From Nioella halotolerans (GTDB lineage: Bacteria > Pseudomonadota > Alphaproteobacteria > Rhodobacterales > Rhodobacteraceae): 54,523 nucleotides of DNA. Within the stretch, counting starts at the first letter, position 1; each line of letters opens with the position of its first letter. This document shows positions 46,543 to 54,523 of the stretch, piece after piece. Location: the NCBI GenBank assembly GCA_003428585.1, contig QVQC01000019.1, positions 1 through 54,523 of the forward strand, in the 5' to 3' direction. The notes under the pieces are model-generated. The model saw nothing but the letters and a program-made list of their open reading frames with translations, was not told the DNA's origin and did not search any database. Both the position numbers and the translations under genes were made by a program.

Positions 46543-47330
46543 GCTGGCAGGGGTGCGTCCGGCAGGATGCGGGTGACGCGCGGGTCGCCGTCGGCGACGC
46601 TGCGCTGCCCGACGCCGATGCCCGCCCCGGCGCGGACCAGTTCCCAGTAGGCGACCTGATCGTCGGTGCGCAGCGCGAAGCTGTCGCGCGTCACCTGCAG
46701 CCCCGCGGTGCGAAAGCCGCGAATGATCCGGTCGTCGCGGTCGTAGCCGACGAGGTCATGGTCCAGCAGGTCGGCGAAGCGTTGCGGCGTGCCGGCCCGG
46801 TCGAGATAGGACCGCGTGGCATAGAGGCCGAGCCGCACGTCGCCGAGGTGGCGGGTGATCATGTCAAGCTGTTCGGGGCGATACATGCGCAGGGCGATGT
46901 CGGCCTCGTGAAACAGCAGGTTCTCGCTGCGATCCGTGGCCACGAGGTCGAGCGTGATTTCCGGGTGGCGGGCGCGGATCCCGGTCAGGATCTGCGGCAG
47001 GACGTGGACCGAGACATAGACGCTGGCCGTCAGGCGCACCGGGCCGGAGGGGCGCGCATCGCGCCCGGCGGCGGCAAGGTCGATCCGGCGCGCGCCCTCG
47101 CGCATCGCCTCGGCGCCGGGCATCACGGCATGGCCAAGCGGCGACAGGCGCAGCCCGCGCGGATGCCGTTCGAAGAGCGGCCCGCCGAGGCTGTCCTCCA
47201 GCGTGCGGATGTGACGGCCGAGGGTGGGCTGGCTTTGCCCCGTCTCGCGGGCGGCGGCGGAAAGGGAGCCGGTTTCGGCCACGGCAAGGAAGGAGCGGAT
47301 CAGCGTCCAGTCGGGGGGCAGGTAGTCCAT
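46527..47330 (-). CDS. LysR-family transcriptional regulator, frameshifted C-terminus
   Basis: A 267-residue LysR protein. The N-terminal winged helix is clear (LIRSFLAVAETGSLSAAARE), with the following substrate-binding domain. The frame ends at PLPACPSG, about 33 residues before the family's normal end, and the missing end is present in the next frame. The truncated protein may still bind DNA. It divergently faces an NAD(P)-dependent reductase across 84 bp, the usual LysR-target layout. Confidence 0.85.
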   Translation of the reverse strand: MDYLPPDWTLIRSFLAVAETGSLSAAARETGQSQPTLGRHIRTLEDSLGGPLFERHPRGLRLSPLGHAVMPGAEAMREGARRIDLAAAGRDARPSGPVRLTASVYVSVHVLPQILTGIRARHPEITLDLVATDRSENLLFHEADIALRMYRPEQLDMITRHLGDVRLGLYATRSYLDRAGTPQRFADLLDHDLVGYDRDDRIIRGFRTAGLQVTRDSFALRTDDQVAYWELVRAGAGIGVGQRSVADGDPRVTRILPDAPLPACPSG

Positions 47331-47414
47331 TCACCCATGAATACATGAGGTTCGAATTCTGGCAATACATATGACGAAAACGATGGGGTAGTGAGGCCTC
47401 GACAATCCTGACAG
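47331..47414. promoter_or_regulatory. Divergent LysR/reductase control region
   Basis: This gap is AT-rich compared with its surroundings. ATACAT occurs twice in direct orientation at 47341-47346 and 47365-47370, with GTTCGAATTC between. A T-N11-A LysR box could lie here but I cannot define one with certainty. Confidence 0.4.
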
Positions 47415-48329
47415 ATGGAGCCTGACTTGACCCAGACCGCCCTGATCCTCGGTGCCTCCGGCCGGTTCGGCCGCCATGCGCGCGCAGCCTTCGAGCGCGC
47501 GGGATGGCACCTGCGCCTGTTCGACCGGCAGCGGGATGACCCGGTGCAGGCCGCGCGCGGCGCGGATGTCATCGTGAACGGCTGGAACCCGCCTTACAGC
47601 CAGTGGCAGGCGACGGTGCCCGGCCTGACGCGGCAGGTGATCGCGGCGGCGCAGTCCAGCGGGGCGACGGTGATCCAGCCGGGCAACGTTTACGTCTATG
47701 GCCCCGAGATGCCGCCGGTGATCGGCCCCGGCGTGGCACAGCGGGCGGCGCATCCGCTGGGCCGTATCCGGCGCCAGATGGAGGCGGCCTATCGCGAGGC
47801 CGGGGTGCGGACGATCATCCTGCGGGCGGGCGATTTCCTCGACGACCGGGCCAGCGGCAACTGGTTCGACCGGGTCATTGCCAAGCCGCTTGCCAAGGGC
47901 GGCATCGCCTATCCCGGCGCGCTGGACCAACCGCATGCCTGGGCCTGGCTGCCGGACCTGGCCGCCGTCATGGTCGGGCTGGCCGAGCAGCGAGAGGGCC
48001 TGCCCCGGTTCGCGGAATACGGCTTTCCCGGATACACGCTGACGGGCCATGAACTTGCCGCCGCCTGCGGCGCGGCGATCGGGCGAGAGGTTGTTGGCAA
48101 GCGGATGGGGTGGCTGCCCATTCACCTCGCGCGGCCGTTCTGGACGGAGGCGAAGCCCCTACTGGAAATGCGTTACCTTTGGAACACGCCGCACCGGCTG
48201 GATGGCGCGACGCTGGACGCCGTGCTGCCCGACCGGCCGCAGACGCCACTGGCCTCAGCGCTCTTCCGCGCGCTCCAGCACCAGATCGACCCAGACCAGC
48301 CGGTGACGCGACGCGCCGTTTCCGTCTGA
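47415..48329 (+). CDS. NAD(P)-dependent epimerase/reductase-like protein
   Basis: A 304-residue Rossmann-fold protein. The dinucleotide-binding loop is ILGASGRFGRHA at its start, with the short-chain SDR catalytic region around NVYVYGPEMP (a Y-x-Y in place of the usual YxxxK). It resembles NmrA/SDR-type atypical members of unknown substrate. It is the likely target of the divergent LysR regulator. Its 3' end overlaps the convergent nuclease-fold gene by 75 bp. Confidence 0.82.
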   Translation: MEPDLTQTALILGASGRFGRHARAAFERAGWHLRLFDRQRDDPVQAARGADVIVNGWNPPYSQWQATVPGLTRQVIAAAQSSGATVIQPGNVYVYGPEMPPVIGPGVAQRAAHPLGRIRRQMEAAYREAGVRTIILRAGDFLDDRASGNWFDRVIAKPLAKGGIAYPGALDQPHAWAWLPDLAAVMVGLAEQREGLPRFAEYGFPGYTLTGHELAAACGAAIGREVVGKRMGWLPIHLARPFWTEAKPLLEMRYLWNTPHRLDGATLDAVLPDRPQTPLASALFRALQHQIDPDQPVTRRAVSV

Positions 48330-49316
48330 GCCGCCCAGCAGGGGGCGGTCGGGGTCGTCACGGGCGGGCCAGAAGACGCCGGCATCCGTAACGTCAAGAT
48401 CGGCGGAAGGCAGGATGTAATCGACGCGCAGGTTGCCGGGATCGGGATCGCGCCAGTCGGCGGTGTCGGTGGAGTCGTCATCTTCTGCGCCGCCCGCGCT
48501 TTGCGGGACTGGGTCCTGCAACAGCGGGTGGGACAGGGCCGCCGTCAGCGCCGCGCGGCGCGCCTCGCCCGCCACCGGGTCGGCGTTCAGCACCCCGATG
48601 ATGGCAAGCGGTGGTTGTGGAGGCGGGACTCCGTCCGGTGTCCATCCATCCAGTTGACGCAGCCAGAACCACAGCTCATCCGCGTTGCGGCGACCGTTGC
48701 GGTCCTCCGGCCCGTCGAAGACCGGCGGCGTGGCGTGGATCGTCAGAAGGCGCAGGGTTTCGCCGCCGACCTCCACCGCCACGTCCCAGGCCGCGTTGCT
48801 GGCCAGCCGCTGCACCGCGAGCGCCTCCGGCGACAGCACGTCCCGTGCCTGCCCGTCCGGCAGGTCGCGCCAGAGGAAACCGGAATGGTCCCGCACCGTG
48901 CCGATGGGATGGCGTGACAGCAGCGCCATGCCGCCCGCGCCGCGAAACCGGCCATAGCCCTGCGCGTCACGCGGCATGCCCAGCCGCCCGTCCCCGTCGA
49001 GGTCGCGCCCCGTCGGCACGCCGCCATTGGGCGGCAGGGCCAACCGGTAGGGGTAGATGGCGCCAGCCTCCTCCAACCGGTCGGCGAGCGCGGTAAGCGC
49101 GTGGCCTTCCAGATCGTGGTCAATCCCCTGCAGCAGCAGGATATCGGGGGCGGTCGCCGCGATCACGCGGGTCACCGCGGCGACCTGTTCATCCTCGCCG
49201 CGCAGGATATCGCGCAACAACAGGCCCGGCCCGGCGCGCGACAATTCGGTGTGATAGGTGGCCAGCCGGATGGTGTCGGCCGAAACGGGCAGCGCCAGAA
49301 GCAGCCACAGGATCAG
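48255..49316 (-). CDS. Endonuclease/exonuclease/phosphatase-fold protein, exported
   Basis: A protein of about 353 residues of the EEP family. Marks are PDILLLQGIDHD, GMALLSRHPIG, LTIHATPP, IGVLNADP and the C-terminal SRHRLVWVDL. A short signal (LWLLLALPVSADT) precedes it. There is no ATG, GTG or TTG between the upstream gene's stop and the signal; a CTG at 49316 overlaps that stop as CTGA and is my choice. Frames to 49442 or 49457 would instead add residues that shadow the upstream gene. The substrate may be nucleic acid or a phospholipid. Confidence 0.8.
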   Translation of the reverse strand: MILWLLLALPVSADTIRLATYHTELSRAGPGLLLRDILRGEDEQVAAVTRVIAATAPDILLLQGIDHDLEGHALTALADRLEEAGAIYPYRLALPPNGGVPTGRDLDGDGRLGMPRDAQGYGRFRGAGGMALLSRHPIGTVRDHSGFLWRDLPDGQARDVLSPEALAVQRLASNAAWDVAVEVGGETLRLLTIHATPPVFDGPEDRNGRRNADELWFWLRQLDGWTPDGVPPPQPPLAIIGVLNADPVAGEARRAALTAALSHPLLQDPVPQSAGGAEDDDSTDTADWRDPDPGNLRVDYILPSADLDVTDAGVFWPARDDPDRPLLGGSDGNGASRHRLVWVDLVLERAEER

Positions 49317-50155
49317 GCCGCCGCAAGCGCGCCCTGTTCGGCAAGGTCGCGCACGACCTGCTTGCGCCGCTCGGTGATCATGTGGGCGATGCGGCCCATG
49401 GCGAGGCCGCGCATCAGCAGGCTGACCGGAAGGAAGCTCCATAACGTGACCATCCATACCATCAGTTGCGGCGAGCCGGCGATCGAGACATCGAGATTCT
49501 CGATCCCGTAGCTTGCCAGCACCGGCATCAGGAATGGCAGGGTAAAGCCTAAGATCAGGTTAACGCGGGAGTCTCGGGTCAACCGCGCCACCACATCGCC
49601 GCCGGCGGTCGGGTCGAAGGTTGGCAGGTTGACCCATACGTTGAAGCTGCTGTTGCGACTGGGCCAGCTTTTCAGCCGCATCAGGATCGCGAAGACGGCG
49701 ATGGTGATCAGGCCCACAAGGAAGCTGAGCCCGCCCATGGTGCGCAGCATGGTCAGGTCGGTGCGACTGGCGTTCTCGGGCAGGAAAACCTGCAAAAGCC
49801 AGATCGGGCTGTAGGAAAAATCAAGCGCATGGGCAAGCACCAGCCCGGTGGCGTTCACGATCAGCGTCAGGGTTTGCGGCGCATCCGGTGCCCCGGCCAC
49901 GAGGCTGAGAAGGAAGAGCGTGGCAAAGACGCCGATCACGCGCACCCGGTTGAAGGGCGGCGCGTCACGAAACTCGATCAGCCCGGGATAGCGCGAGGCA
50001 TATTCGGAAAAGGTGAACGCCGCGGCGAACAGCGCGACAAGCATCACCACGGTCGCCGAATCCGGCGAACGGGCCGGAAGCAACAAAGACGGGGTGCATA
50101 TCACGATTAACACGAGTATCGCCCGCACCACAGCGTTGGCTAGCTGTGCGATCAC
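49313..50155 (-). CDS. Multipass membrane protein, unknown
   Basis: A 280-residue protein with about six or seven helices. I do not recognise a family; it lacks transporter signatures that I can see. The frame is open to 50269, but a GTG at 50155 has AGAGGG about ten bases upstream and gives a better N-terminus (MIAQLANAVVRAILV). It precedes the EEP gene with a possible CTGA overlap. Confidence 0.72.
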   Translation of the reverse strand: MIAQLANAVVRAILVLIVICTPSLLLPARSPDSATVVMLVALFAAAFTFSEYASRYPGLIEFRDAPPFNRVRVIGVFATLFLLSLVAGAPDAPQTLTLIVNATGLVLAHALDFSYSPIWLLQVFLPENASRTDLTMLRTMGGLSFLVGLITIAVFAILMRLKSWPSRNSSFNVWVNLPTFDPTAGGDVVARLTRDSRVNLILGFTLPFLMPVLASYGIENLDVSIAGSPQLMVWMVTLWSFLPVSLLMRGLAMGRIAHMITERRKQVVRDLAEQGALAAA

Positions 50156-50351
50156 TGTCAAAAACCCTCTACCTGGACGCGCCCTTGTTTTCTGGCGTCT
50201 GGTCCACGTATTGACCCGGCTGCCACCGGATTGCCTCAATTGCCACGATCTTGCCCACATTCGCTTCATTCCGCAAGTGTCTGACTTGCCCTACGGAATC
50301 ACTGTGGCGATTTTGGGAAGGAAACTGTCGCCGGATTGCATCACAAGACAG

Positions 50352-50381
50352 AAAAAAGCCCCCGGCAGGGCTGCAGGGGGC
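50352..50381 (-). terminator. Rho-independent terminator after leuD
   Basis: On the minus strand GCCCCC pairs with GGGGGC around a loop of about 12 bases, followed by TTTTTT. It lies about 24 bp after the leuD stop. Confidence 0.8.
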
Positions 50382-50404
50382 CACATCTTGTTATCGGCGC
50401 GTGG

Positions 50405-51010
50405 TCAGACCCAAGGGCGGTCTTGCGCGGCCTTCGCCTCGAACGTGTCTATCGCGGCGGCTTTTTCCAGCGTCAGGCCGATATCGTCGAGACCGTTCAG
50501 CAGGCAGTGCTTGCGGAACGGATCAACGTCGAACGTGATCTCGCCCCCGTCGGGGCCGCTGATGGTCTGGCTTTCAAGGTCCACGGTGACCGTGGCGTTG
50601 GCGCCGCGCTCGGCGTCGTCCATCAGCTTGTCCACCTCTTCCTGCGGCAGGGCGATCGGCAGGATACCGTTCTTGAAACAGTTGTTGAAGAAGATGTCGG
50701 CAAAGCTTGGCGCGATCACGCAGCGGATGCCGAAATCCAGCAACGCCCACGGCGCGTGTTCGCGCGATGAGCCGCAGCCGAAATTGCCCCCGGTGACGAG
50801 GATTTCCGCGTTGCGATAGGCGGGCTTGTTCAGCACGAAATCCGGGATCTCGTTGCCGTCGTCGTCATAGCGCATCTCGTCGAAGAGGTTCACGCCGAGG
50901 CCCGACCGCTTGATGGTCTTCAGGAACTGCTTGGGAATGATCATGTCGGTATCGACATTGATCAGCGGCAGCGGGGCTGCGATGCCGGTCAACTTGGTGA
51001 ATTTATCCAT
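50405..51010 (-). CDS. leuD: 3-isopropylmalate dehydratase, small subunit
   Basis: A 201-residue aconitase-family small subunit. [13 protein letters not shown] and the opening [13 protein letters not shown] are the family marks. With LeuC it isomerises 2- to 3-isopropylmalate. I use the ATG at 51010; the frame is open to 51052. leuC ends about 3.4 kb upstream on the same strand with four genes between. Confidence 0.95.
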   Translation of the reverse strand: MDKFTKLTGIAAPLPLINVDTDMIIPKQFLKTIKRSGLGVNLFDEMRYDDDGNEIPDFVLNKPAYRNAEILVTGGNFGCGSSREHAPWALLDFGIRCVIAPSFADIFFNNCFKNGILPIALPQEEVDKLMDDAERGANATVTVDLESQTISGPDGGEITFDVDPFRKHCLLNGLDDIGLTLEKAAAIDTFEAKAAQDRPWV

Positions 51011-51077
51011 CTTTCGGGGCCTCCTTCGCGTCTCGCAAGGGCATAGCCGCAATGCCGGGGCAACACAAGGCGCGCGC

Positions 51078-51893
51078 TCAATCGGCTGGAACCGCGAAGG
51101 TCAGCGATGCCCAGAGCGTGTGCCAGACCGGGTCGCCGTCCTCGGCCGGCTCGACCGGCATCAGTGACACCGCGTCGGCAAGGTATTCGTTGTCCGGGTC
51201 CACCGGCAAAACGGCGCGCCCGTCGGCGTCCGTCCGGTGCAGGGTCACCGTCACCGTGCCATCCGGCGCCCGTTCGAACAGTTCCACCTGCGCATCGGCG
51301 CGCGGCGCCCCGTCCAGCAACAGCAGAACCGGCAGGCCGCCGGACAGGGAGTCGGTATAGGGATTGGCCAGCGCCACGAATTCCGTGCGCAGTCCGAAGG
51401 CGCGATCCGCCCCGGCCCCGTCGCCCGAGGCGATCAGGCTCTTGGCGTGGCGGGTATAGCTTTCGCGGAAACCGCCCATCGGAAGGCCGCGCGACTGGTG
51501 GCGGGCCTCGATATCGGTGAAATCCTTGTGCGCGGCGAAACGCAGGAAGCTGTCCCAGTCGTCGTAGTGCACCTCTCGCGGGGTGGTTTCGTGCAGCACC
51601 ACGGCAAGCCCGCTGCCGTGATCTTCGACCACGACCGCCGGGTGTTGGCCAAGCCGCCCCTCGACCGGCAGGACGCTGTCCCCGATCGCAAGGTCAAAGC
51701 GGCTGAAATTGCGCGGCAGGTAGGCCATCGGCGTTCCCTCGAAGTCCTCCCCGACGCGCAGGCGGGCCTCCAGAGGGGCGTCCGCGGAAACGGTGTAATC
51801 CATCGGCGCGATCCAGAATTCATGTGCCGCGGCTGGAAGGGCTGGCATGAATGCTATGTTTGCGGCAAAGACGATGTGGGCGAGTTTAGGCAT
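51078..51893 (-). CDS. DUF4198 periplasmic protein
   Basis: A 271-residue exported protein: signal (1-22, cut near PAAAHEF), HEFWIAP at the mature start, and a C-terminal domain typical of PF10670 with [13 protein letters not shown] and DGRAVLPV. Family members sit next to nickel or cobalt transporters and may bind metal by the N-terminal histidine. It faces HupE across its own start region. leuD follows on the same strand 67 bp downstream. Confidence 0.82.
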   Translation of the reverse strand: MPKLAHIVFAANIAFMPALPAAAHEFWIAPMDYTVSADAPLEARLRVGEDFEGTPMAYLPRNFSRFDLAIGDSVLPVEGRLGQHPAVVVEDHGSGLAVVLHETTPREVHYDDWDSFLRFAAHKDFTDIEARHQSRGLPMGGFRESYTRHAKSLIASGDGAGADRAFGLRTEFVALANPYTDSLSGGLPVLLLLDGAPRADAQVELFERAPDGTVTVTLHRTDADGRAVLPVDPDNEYLADAVSLMPVEPAEDGDPVWHTLWASLTFAVPAD

Positions 51894-51906
51894 GAAGGTT
51901 TCCAAG

Positions 51907-53085
51907 ATGTTCACAAATATGGTGGGCCGATTTCTGGCCTTGTCAATCGCGTTGGTGTCATTTGCCGGGTCGGATGCTCGCGCGCATGAAATCGACCCGG
52001 GCATCGCCGACGTGCAGGTGACCGATACCGAGGTCACAATGGATATCCGGCTGTCGCTGGAATCGATTCTTGCCGAGATGGACCTTGCCGCGGTTACCGA
52101 CACGACGCAGTCGCCGGTCGAGGAGATCTACGATGAGCTTCGCGCCACCGACCCGGCGACCCTGCGCGCGGAATTGCAAGAGTTCTGGCCCCGCATGCAA
52201 CAGCGCATCGTGATCGAGGTGGACGGCGAGCGCATCCTGCCCGAACTGGTCGGGGCCTCGATTCCCGAAGTCGGCAATTTCGAGCTGGCGCGGGTCTCGA
52301 CTCTGCACTTGCGTGCCGACTTGCCCGAGGGTGATGCCCCGGTCAGCGTCGGCTGGGCCGCCCTTTATGGCGACCTCGTCGTGCGGCAGGTCGGAGGCGG
52401 CGAGGATGCCTATACCGCCTTCGTGTCCGATGGTGACCTGACGGACCCGCTGCCACGGTTGGAGATCCGCACCGAAAGCGCCTGGTCGGTCTTTGCCCGC
52501 TACATCATCGTCGGGTTCGAACATATCATCCCGCTCGGCGTCGATCATATTCTCTTCGTGCTCGGCCTCTTCTTCTTCGCGCTTCACCTGAAACCGATCC
52601 TGTTCCAGGTCACGTCGTTTACCGTGGCCCACACGATCACGCTGGCGCTGGCAAGCCTTGGGCTCGTGACCGTTCCCGCCAGCATCGTGGAACCGCTGAT
52701 CGCCGCCTCCATCGTCTATGTCGGGGTAGAGAATATCCGCGGCCATGGCAACGTGATGGCGCGCACCGGCCTCGTCTTCGTCTTTGGCCTGCTGCACGGG
52801 CTTGGTTTTGCCAGCGTGCTGGGCGATTTCGGGATCACCGCCAGCCATTTCGTGGCCGCGCTTCTGGGCTTCAATATCGGCGTCGAGTTCGGGCAGCTCG
52901 CGGTGATCTTCGGCGGATTGGTGCTGATCCTGCTGGGCGTGCGGCTTGCGATGATCGCGCCGCTCGTCGAGGAAGAACGGCCCGTGCGCGACACGCAGGT
53001 CATGTATCGCGCGGTGTCGGTCGTTGGCTCGATCATCATCAGCCTGATCGGTGCATGGTGGACGATCGAGCGCGTCTTCTTCTGA
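51907..53085 (+). CDS. HupE/UreJ-family protein with N-terminal periplasmic domain
   Basis: A 392-residue membrane protein. A signal (to about residue 27, ending near DARA) precedes a soluble domain starting HEIDPGIADVQV. The C-terminal half has about six helices with the HupE/UreJ-like motifs GFEHIIPLGVDHILFVLGLF and FTVAHTITLALA. Such proteins are probable nickel or cobalt permeases. The ATG at 51907 is best; an ATG at 51892 is possible and would overlap the DUF4198 start. The gene is divergent from DUF4198 with almost no gap. Confidence 0.85.
   Translation: MFTNMVGRFLALSIALVSFAGSDARAHEIDPGIADVQVTDTEVTMDIRLSLESILAEMDLAAVTDTTQSPVEEIYDELRATDPATLRAELQEFWPRMQQRIVIEVDGERILPELVGASIPEVGNFELARVSTLHLRADLPEGDAPVSVGWAALYGDLVVRQVGGGEDAYTAFVSDGDLTDPLPRLEIRTESAWSVFARYIIVGFEHIIPLGVDHILFVLGLFFFALHLKPILFQVTSFTVAHTITLALASLGLVTVPASIVEPLIAASIVYVGVENIRGHGNVMARTGLVFVFGLLHGLGFASVLGDFGITASHFVAALLGFNIGVEFGQLAVIFGGLVLILLGVRLAMIAPLVEEERPVRDTQVMYRAVSVVGSIIISLIGAWWTIERVFF
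51918..51946 (-). promoter_or_regulatory. Candidate promoter for DUF4198 inside hupE
   Basis: The complement of 51941-51946 is TTGACA, a consensus -35. About 17-18 bases further lies CCATAT (complement about 51918-51923). A start near 51911 would leave an 18-base leader with a GGAAA ribosome site. It lies inside the signal-peptide codons of the divergent HupE gene. Confidence 0.4.
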
Positions 53086-53140
53086 TCCACCACTGATGGC
53101 CCGTCCGCGATACCGGGCGGGCCGCAAGAAGGGAGGAGTA

Positions 53141-53665
53141 ATGGATCTCCTCGTCGTCCTTCTGATCTTCGCGGCGGTCTTGATCGGCCTTTTCCTGGTG
53201 GTGCGCCATTTGTTCCGCGCGCTGCGTGCGTCTGCCGGGCGCATCAAGGATGCCGGGGCGGAAATGTATGCCTCGGGCACCCGTATGTCCGTTCTGATCC
53301 AGCCACATGACGACCCCGTGGAAGCGGTCATTGACCCACGCATGGCCACGGTCGGGCTGGCCGCCGTGGTGCTGTCGCGCAATGCGGACCTGTCCAAGCC
53401 GGAATGGCTGTCGCTGCGCCAGGTGGTCGAGGCGCACTATCGGACCGGCGAGGCGCAGGCCGGCGACCTCGTGATACTGTCGCAATGGCTGGCGCAGAAG
53501 CTGACCGACGAAGGCGATATCCCGCGGCTGGCGCGACGGGCCGAAATCCTCGGCGGGCCGCAGGTGGCCGACGACCTTCAGGCGCTGGTCAGCCGGTTTG
53601 GCGATGCGACGGGGCGGTCGGCTGAACCGGCGCTGTCCGAAGCCTTGTCGGCGCTGTCCCGTTGA
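53141..53665 (+). CDS. Membrane-anchored protein of unknown function
   Basis: A 174-residue protein. One hydrophobic helix (about 3-22) is followed by a soluble, helical, charged part. I do not recognise a family. GGGAGGAG sits just before the ATG at 53141. It follows HupE by 55 bp on the same strand. The 3' end overlaps the convergent isomerase by 77 bp. Confidence 0.75.
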   Translation: MDLLVVLLIFAAVLIGLFLVVRHLFRALRASAGRIKDAGAEMYASGTRMSVLIQPHDDPVEAVIDPRMATVGLAAVVLSRNADLSKPEWLSLRQVVEAHYRTGEAQAGDLVILSQWLAQKLTDEGDIPRLARRAEILGGPQVADDLQALVSRFGDATGRSAEPALSEALSALSR

Positions 53666-54278
53666 CATTCTTCACCACCTGCGCCCGGGGCTGAGGGATT
53701 GCGGCGCGCATCGCGTCGTTCAATCGGTCGTCACCCCAGAAAAGCTCGCCGGCCACGATGAAACTTGGCGCGCCGAAAATGTGTCTTTCGCGGGCCTCGC
53801 GCAACGCGGCTTGATAGGTGCTTTCGATTCGCGCGCCTTCGGCCGCGGCAATCACCCGGTCCGGGTTATGCTTGCACTCGAAGATGGTGTGGCTGAGGTT
53901 CGGTTCCGCCCCGGCGGGTTGCCCGTCATGCAGCCAGTGCAGGTAGCTTTGGCGAACATAGGGTTCGATCCAGCCTTCCTTTTGCGCGACGAGGGCGACC
54001 CTGTCGGCCAGATCGCAACCTTCCAGCGGGAAGGGCGCGGGCAAATTGGGCGAAAGCCCGTATTTGCGGGCCTGCCGCGCAATGTCCTGCCAAAGGTAGG
54101 CCTCCTTCGCGGGCTTATCGAGATATGGGAAATTGTTCATCTCGATCATGATCTGGCGCAACGGGAACGGGCGCCAGAGGACCTTGACGCCGGTCTTTTG
54201 CTGCAAGCGCGGCAGGCGCATCACCGAAAGGTAGGTGTAGGGACTGCCGATGGAAAACCAGAATTCGATGTCTTTCAT
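53589..54278 (-). CDS. 2-hydroxychromene-2-carboxylate isomerase-like DsbA-fold protein
   Basis: A 229-residue thioredoxin-fold protein of the HCCA-isomerase/kappa-GST group. The opening EFWFSIGSPYTYLSVMRLP has serine where DsbA would have cysteine, as in this group. IFGAPSFIVAGELFWGDDRL is the C-terminal family mark. It may use glutathione to isomerise an aromatic substrate; the true substrate is unknown. The C-terminal 25 residues are a Thr/Pro-rich tail, encoded opposite the end of the neighbouring gene. Confidence 0.88.
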   Translation of the reverse strand: MKDIEFWFSIGSPYTYLSVMRLPRLQQKTGVKVLWRPFPLRQIMIEMNNFPYLDKPAKEAYLWQDIARQARKYGLSPNLPAPFPLEGCDLADRVALVAQKEGWIEPYVRQSYLHWLHDGQPAGAEPNLSHTIFECKHNPDRVIAAAEGARIESTYQAALREARERHIFGAPSFIVAGELFWGDDRLNDAMRAAIPQPRAQVVKNVNGTAPTRLRTAPVQPTAPSHRQTG

Positions 54279-54334
54279 GGACCCTGACCGGAAAGCTGCA
54301 AGACGTGGGCGCGTTACGTGGCGACTCCATTCCT

Positions 54335-54367
54335 AAAAAGAAAACCCGGCAATTTTGTGCCGGGTTT
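54335..54367 (-). terminator. Rho-independent terminator after leuC
   Basis: On the minus strand AAACCCGGCA pairs with TGCCGGGTTT around a short loop and is followed by TCTTTTT. It lies about 36 bp after the leuC stop. Confidence 0.85.
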
Positions 54368-54402
54368 CCTGTGCGATCCTGTGCAATTCTGCAAAAGCGG
54401 AT

Positions 54403-54523
54403 TTACATCAAGCTGCGAACATCCGTCAGGTGACCGGTCACGGCGGCCGCCGCGGCCATGGCCGGGCTCATCAGGTGGGTGCGCCCGCCGCGGCCCTGCC
54501 GCCCCTCGAAATTGCGGTTCGAG
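54403..54523 (-). CDS. leuC: 3-isopropylmalate dehydratase, large subunit (C-terminal part)
   Basis: The last 39 residues of LeuC are encoded here; the gene runs off the right edge. [20 protein letters not shown] is the strongly conserved LeuC C-terminal segment with the substrate-binding arginines, followed by [11 protein letters not shown] and the stop TAA (complement 54403-54405). It partners LeuD (50.4-51.0 kb). Confidence 0.93.
   Translation of the reverse strand, partial: SNRNFEGRQGRGGRTHLMSPAMAAAAAVTGHLTDVRSLM

Noticed and set aside
51958..53397. 479-codon open frame on the minus strand
   Set aside because: Antisense to hupE and the following gene; rich in Asp/His/Arg without recognisable motif.
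1..54523. tRNA, rRNA, CRISPR, insertion sequences, prophage or defence genes
   Set aside because: No clover-leaf with a T-arm, spaced repeats, transposase, integrase, restriction or toxin-antitoxin signature was seen by eye; a computer scan could still find short ones.

Overview
The window is high-GC DNA (roughly 65% by eye) with dense, short-spaced genes on both strands. It looks like a chromosomal segment of an alphaproteobacterium of the Rhodobacterales (Rhodobacteraceae / Roseobacter type). The support is a petABC cytochrome bc1 operon with a Rhodobacter-like Rieske N-terminus, a leuS-lptE-holA block, a type-II lumazine synthase of the Brucella kind, a Rhodobacter-type 16-strand porin, and many ATGA stop/start overlaps. 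No rRNA, tRNA, CRISPR array, insertion sequence, integrase or phage gene was seen.

Layout. 1-388 is non-coding, AT-richer and full of inverted repeats. 0.4-9.3 kb: a two-gene ABC exporter, a LysE exporter, cca, a CoA-type NUDIX enzyme, hslO, a second NUDIX enzyme and a response-regulator/PP2C phosphatase. 9.4-14.3 kb: an Hpt phosphotransfer protein, ilvA, a membrane protein, argG, an exported msrA and a YggT protein. 14.4-24.5 kb: a thioesterase, an MFS carrier, mepA, a phytase-like esterase, a LOG protein, dapD, a Ca/Na antiporter, ribH behind an FMN riboswitch, a PaiB-like FMN protein, a GST and a GNAT. 24.7-31.6 kb: petABC, the thiBPQ operon behind a TPP riboswitch, and a second GST. 31.8-38.6 kb: holA, lptE, leuS, a DUF3576 lipoprotein, a porin and a YggS-type PLP protein.

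38.6-43.4 kb is a minus-strand nonulosonic-acid operon: an EamA carrier, a capsule-type glycosyltransferase, a PseF-like cytidylyltransferase, a PseI-like synthase, a GNAT and a 67-residue protein. It could make, activate and transfer a sialic-acid-like sugar, but the early steps (PseB, PseC, PseG) are not here. 43.5-54.5 kb: a Na/Pi carrier, leuB, a frameshifted LysR regulator next to its divergent reductase, an exported nuclease-fold protein, leuD, a head-to-head DUF4198/HupE pair (probably metal uptake), an unknown anchored protein, a DsbA-fold isomerase and the 3' end of leuC. The leucine genes lie on one strand in the order leuC-leuD-leuB but are separated by unrelated genes.

I see no clear new defence or mobile system. 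The observations most worth checking are the compact nonulosonic-acid operon with its unusual glycosyltransferase and small last protein, the Hpt/phosphatase divergent pair, the DUF4198/HupE pair with overlapping start regions, the 11-bp G/C-run repeat array upstream of the TPP riboswitch, the competing inverted repeats at 51-137, and the LysR frameshift.
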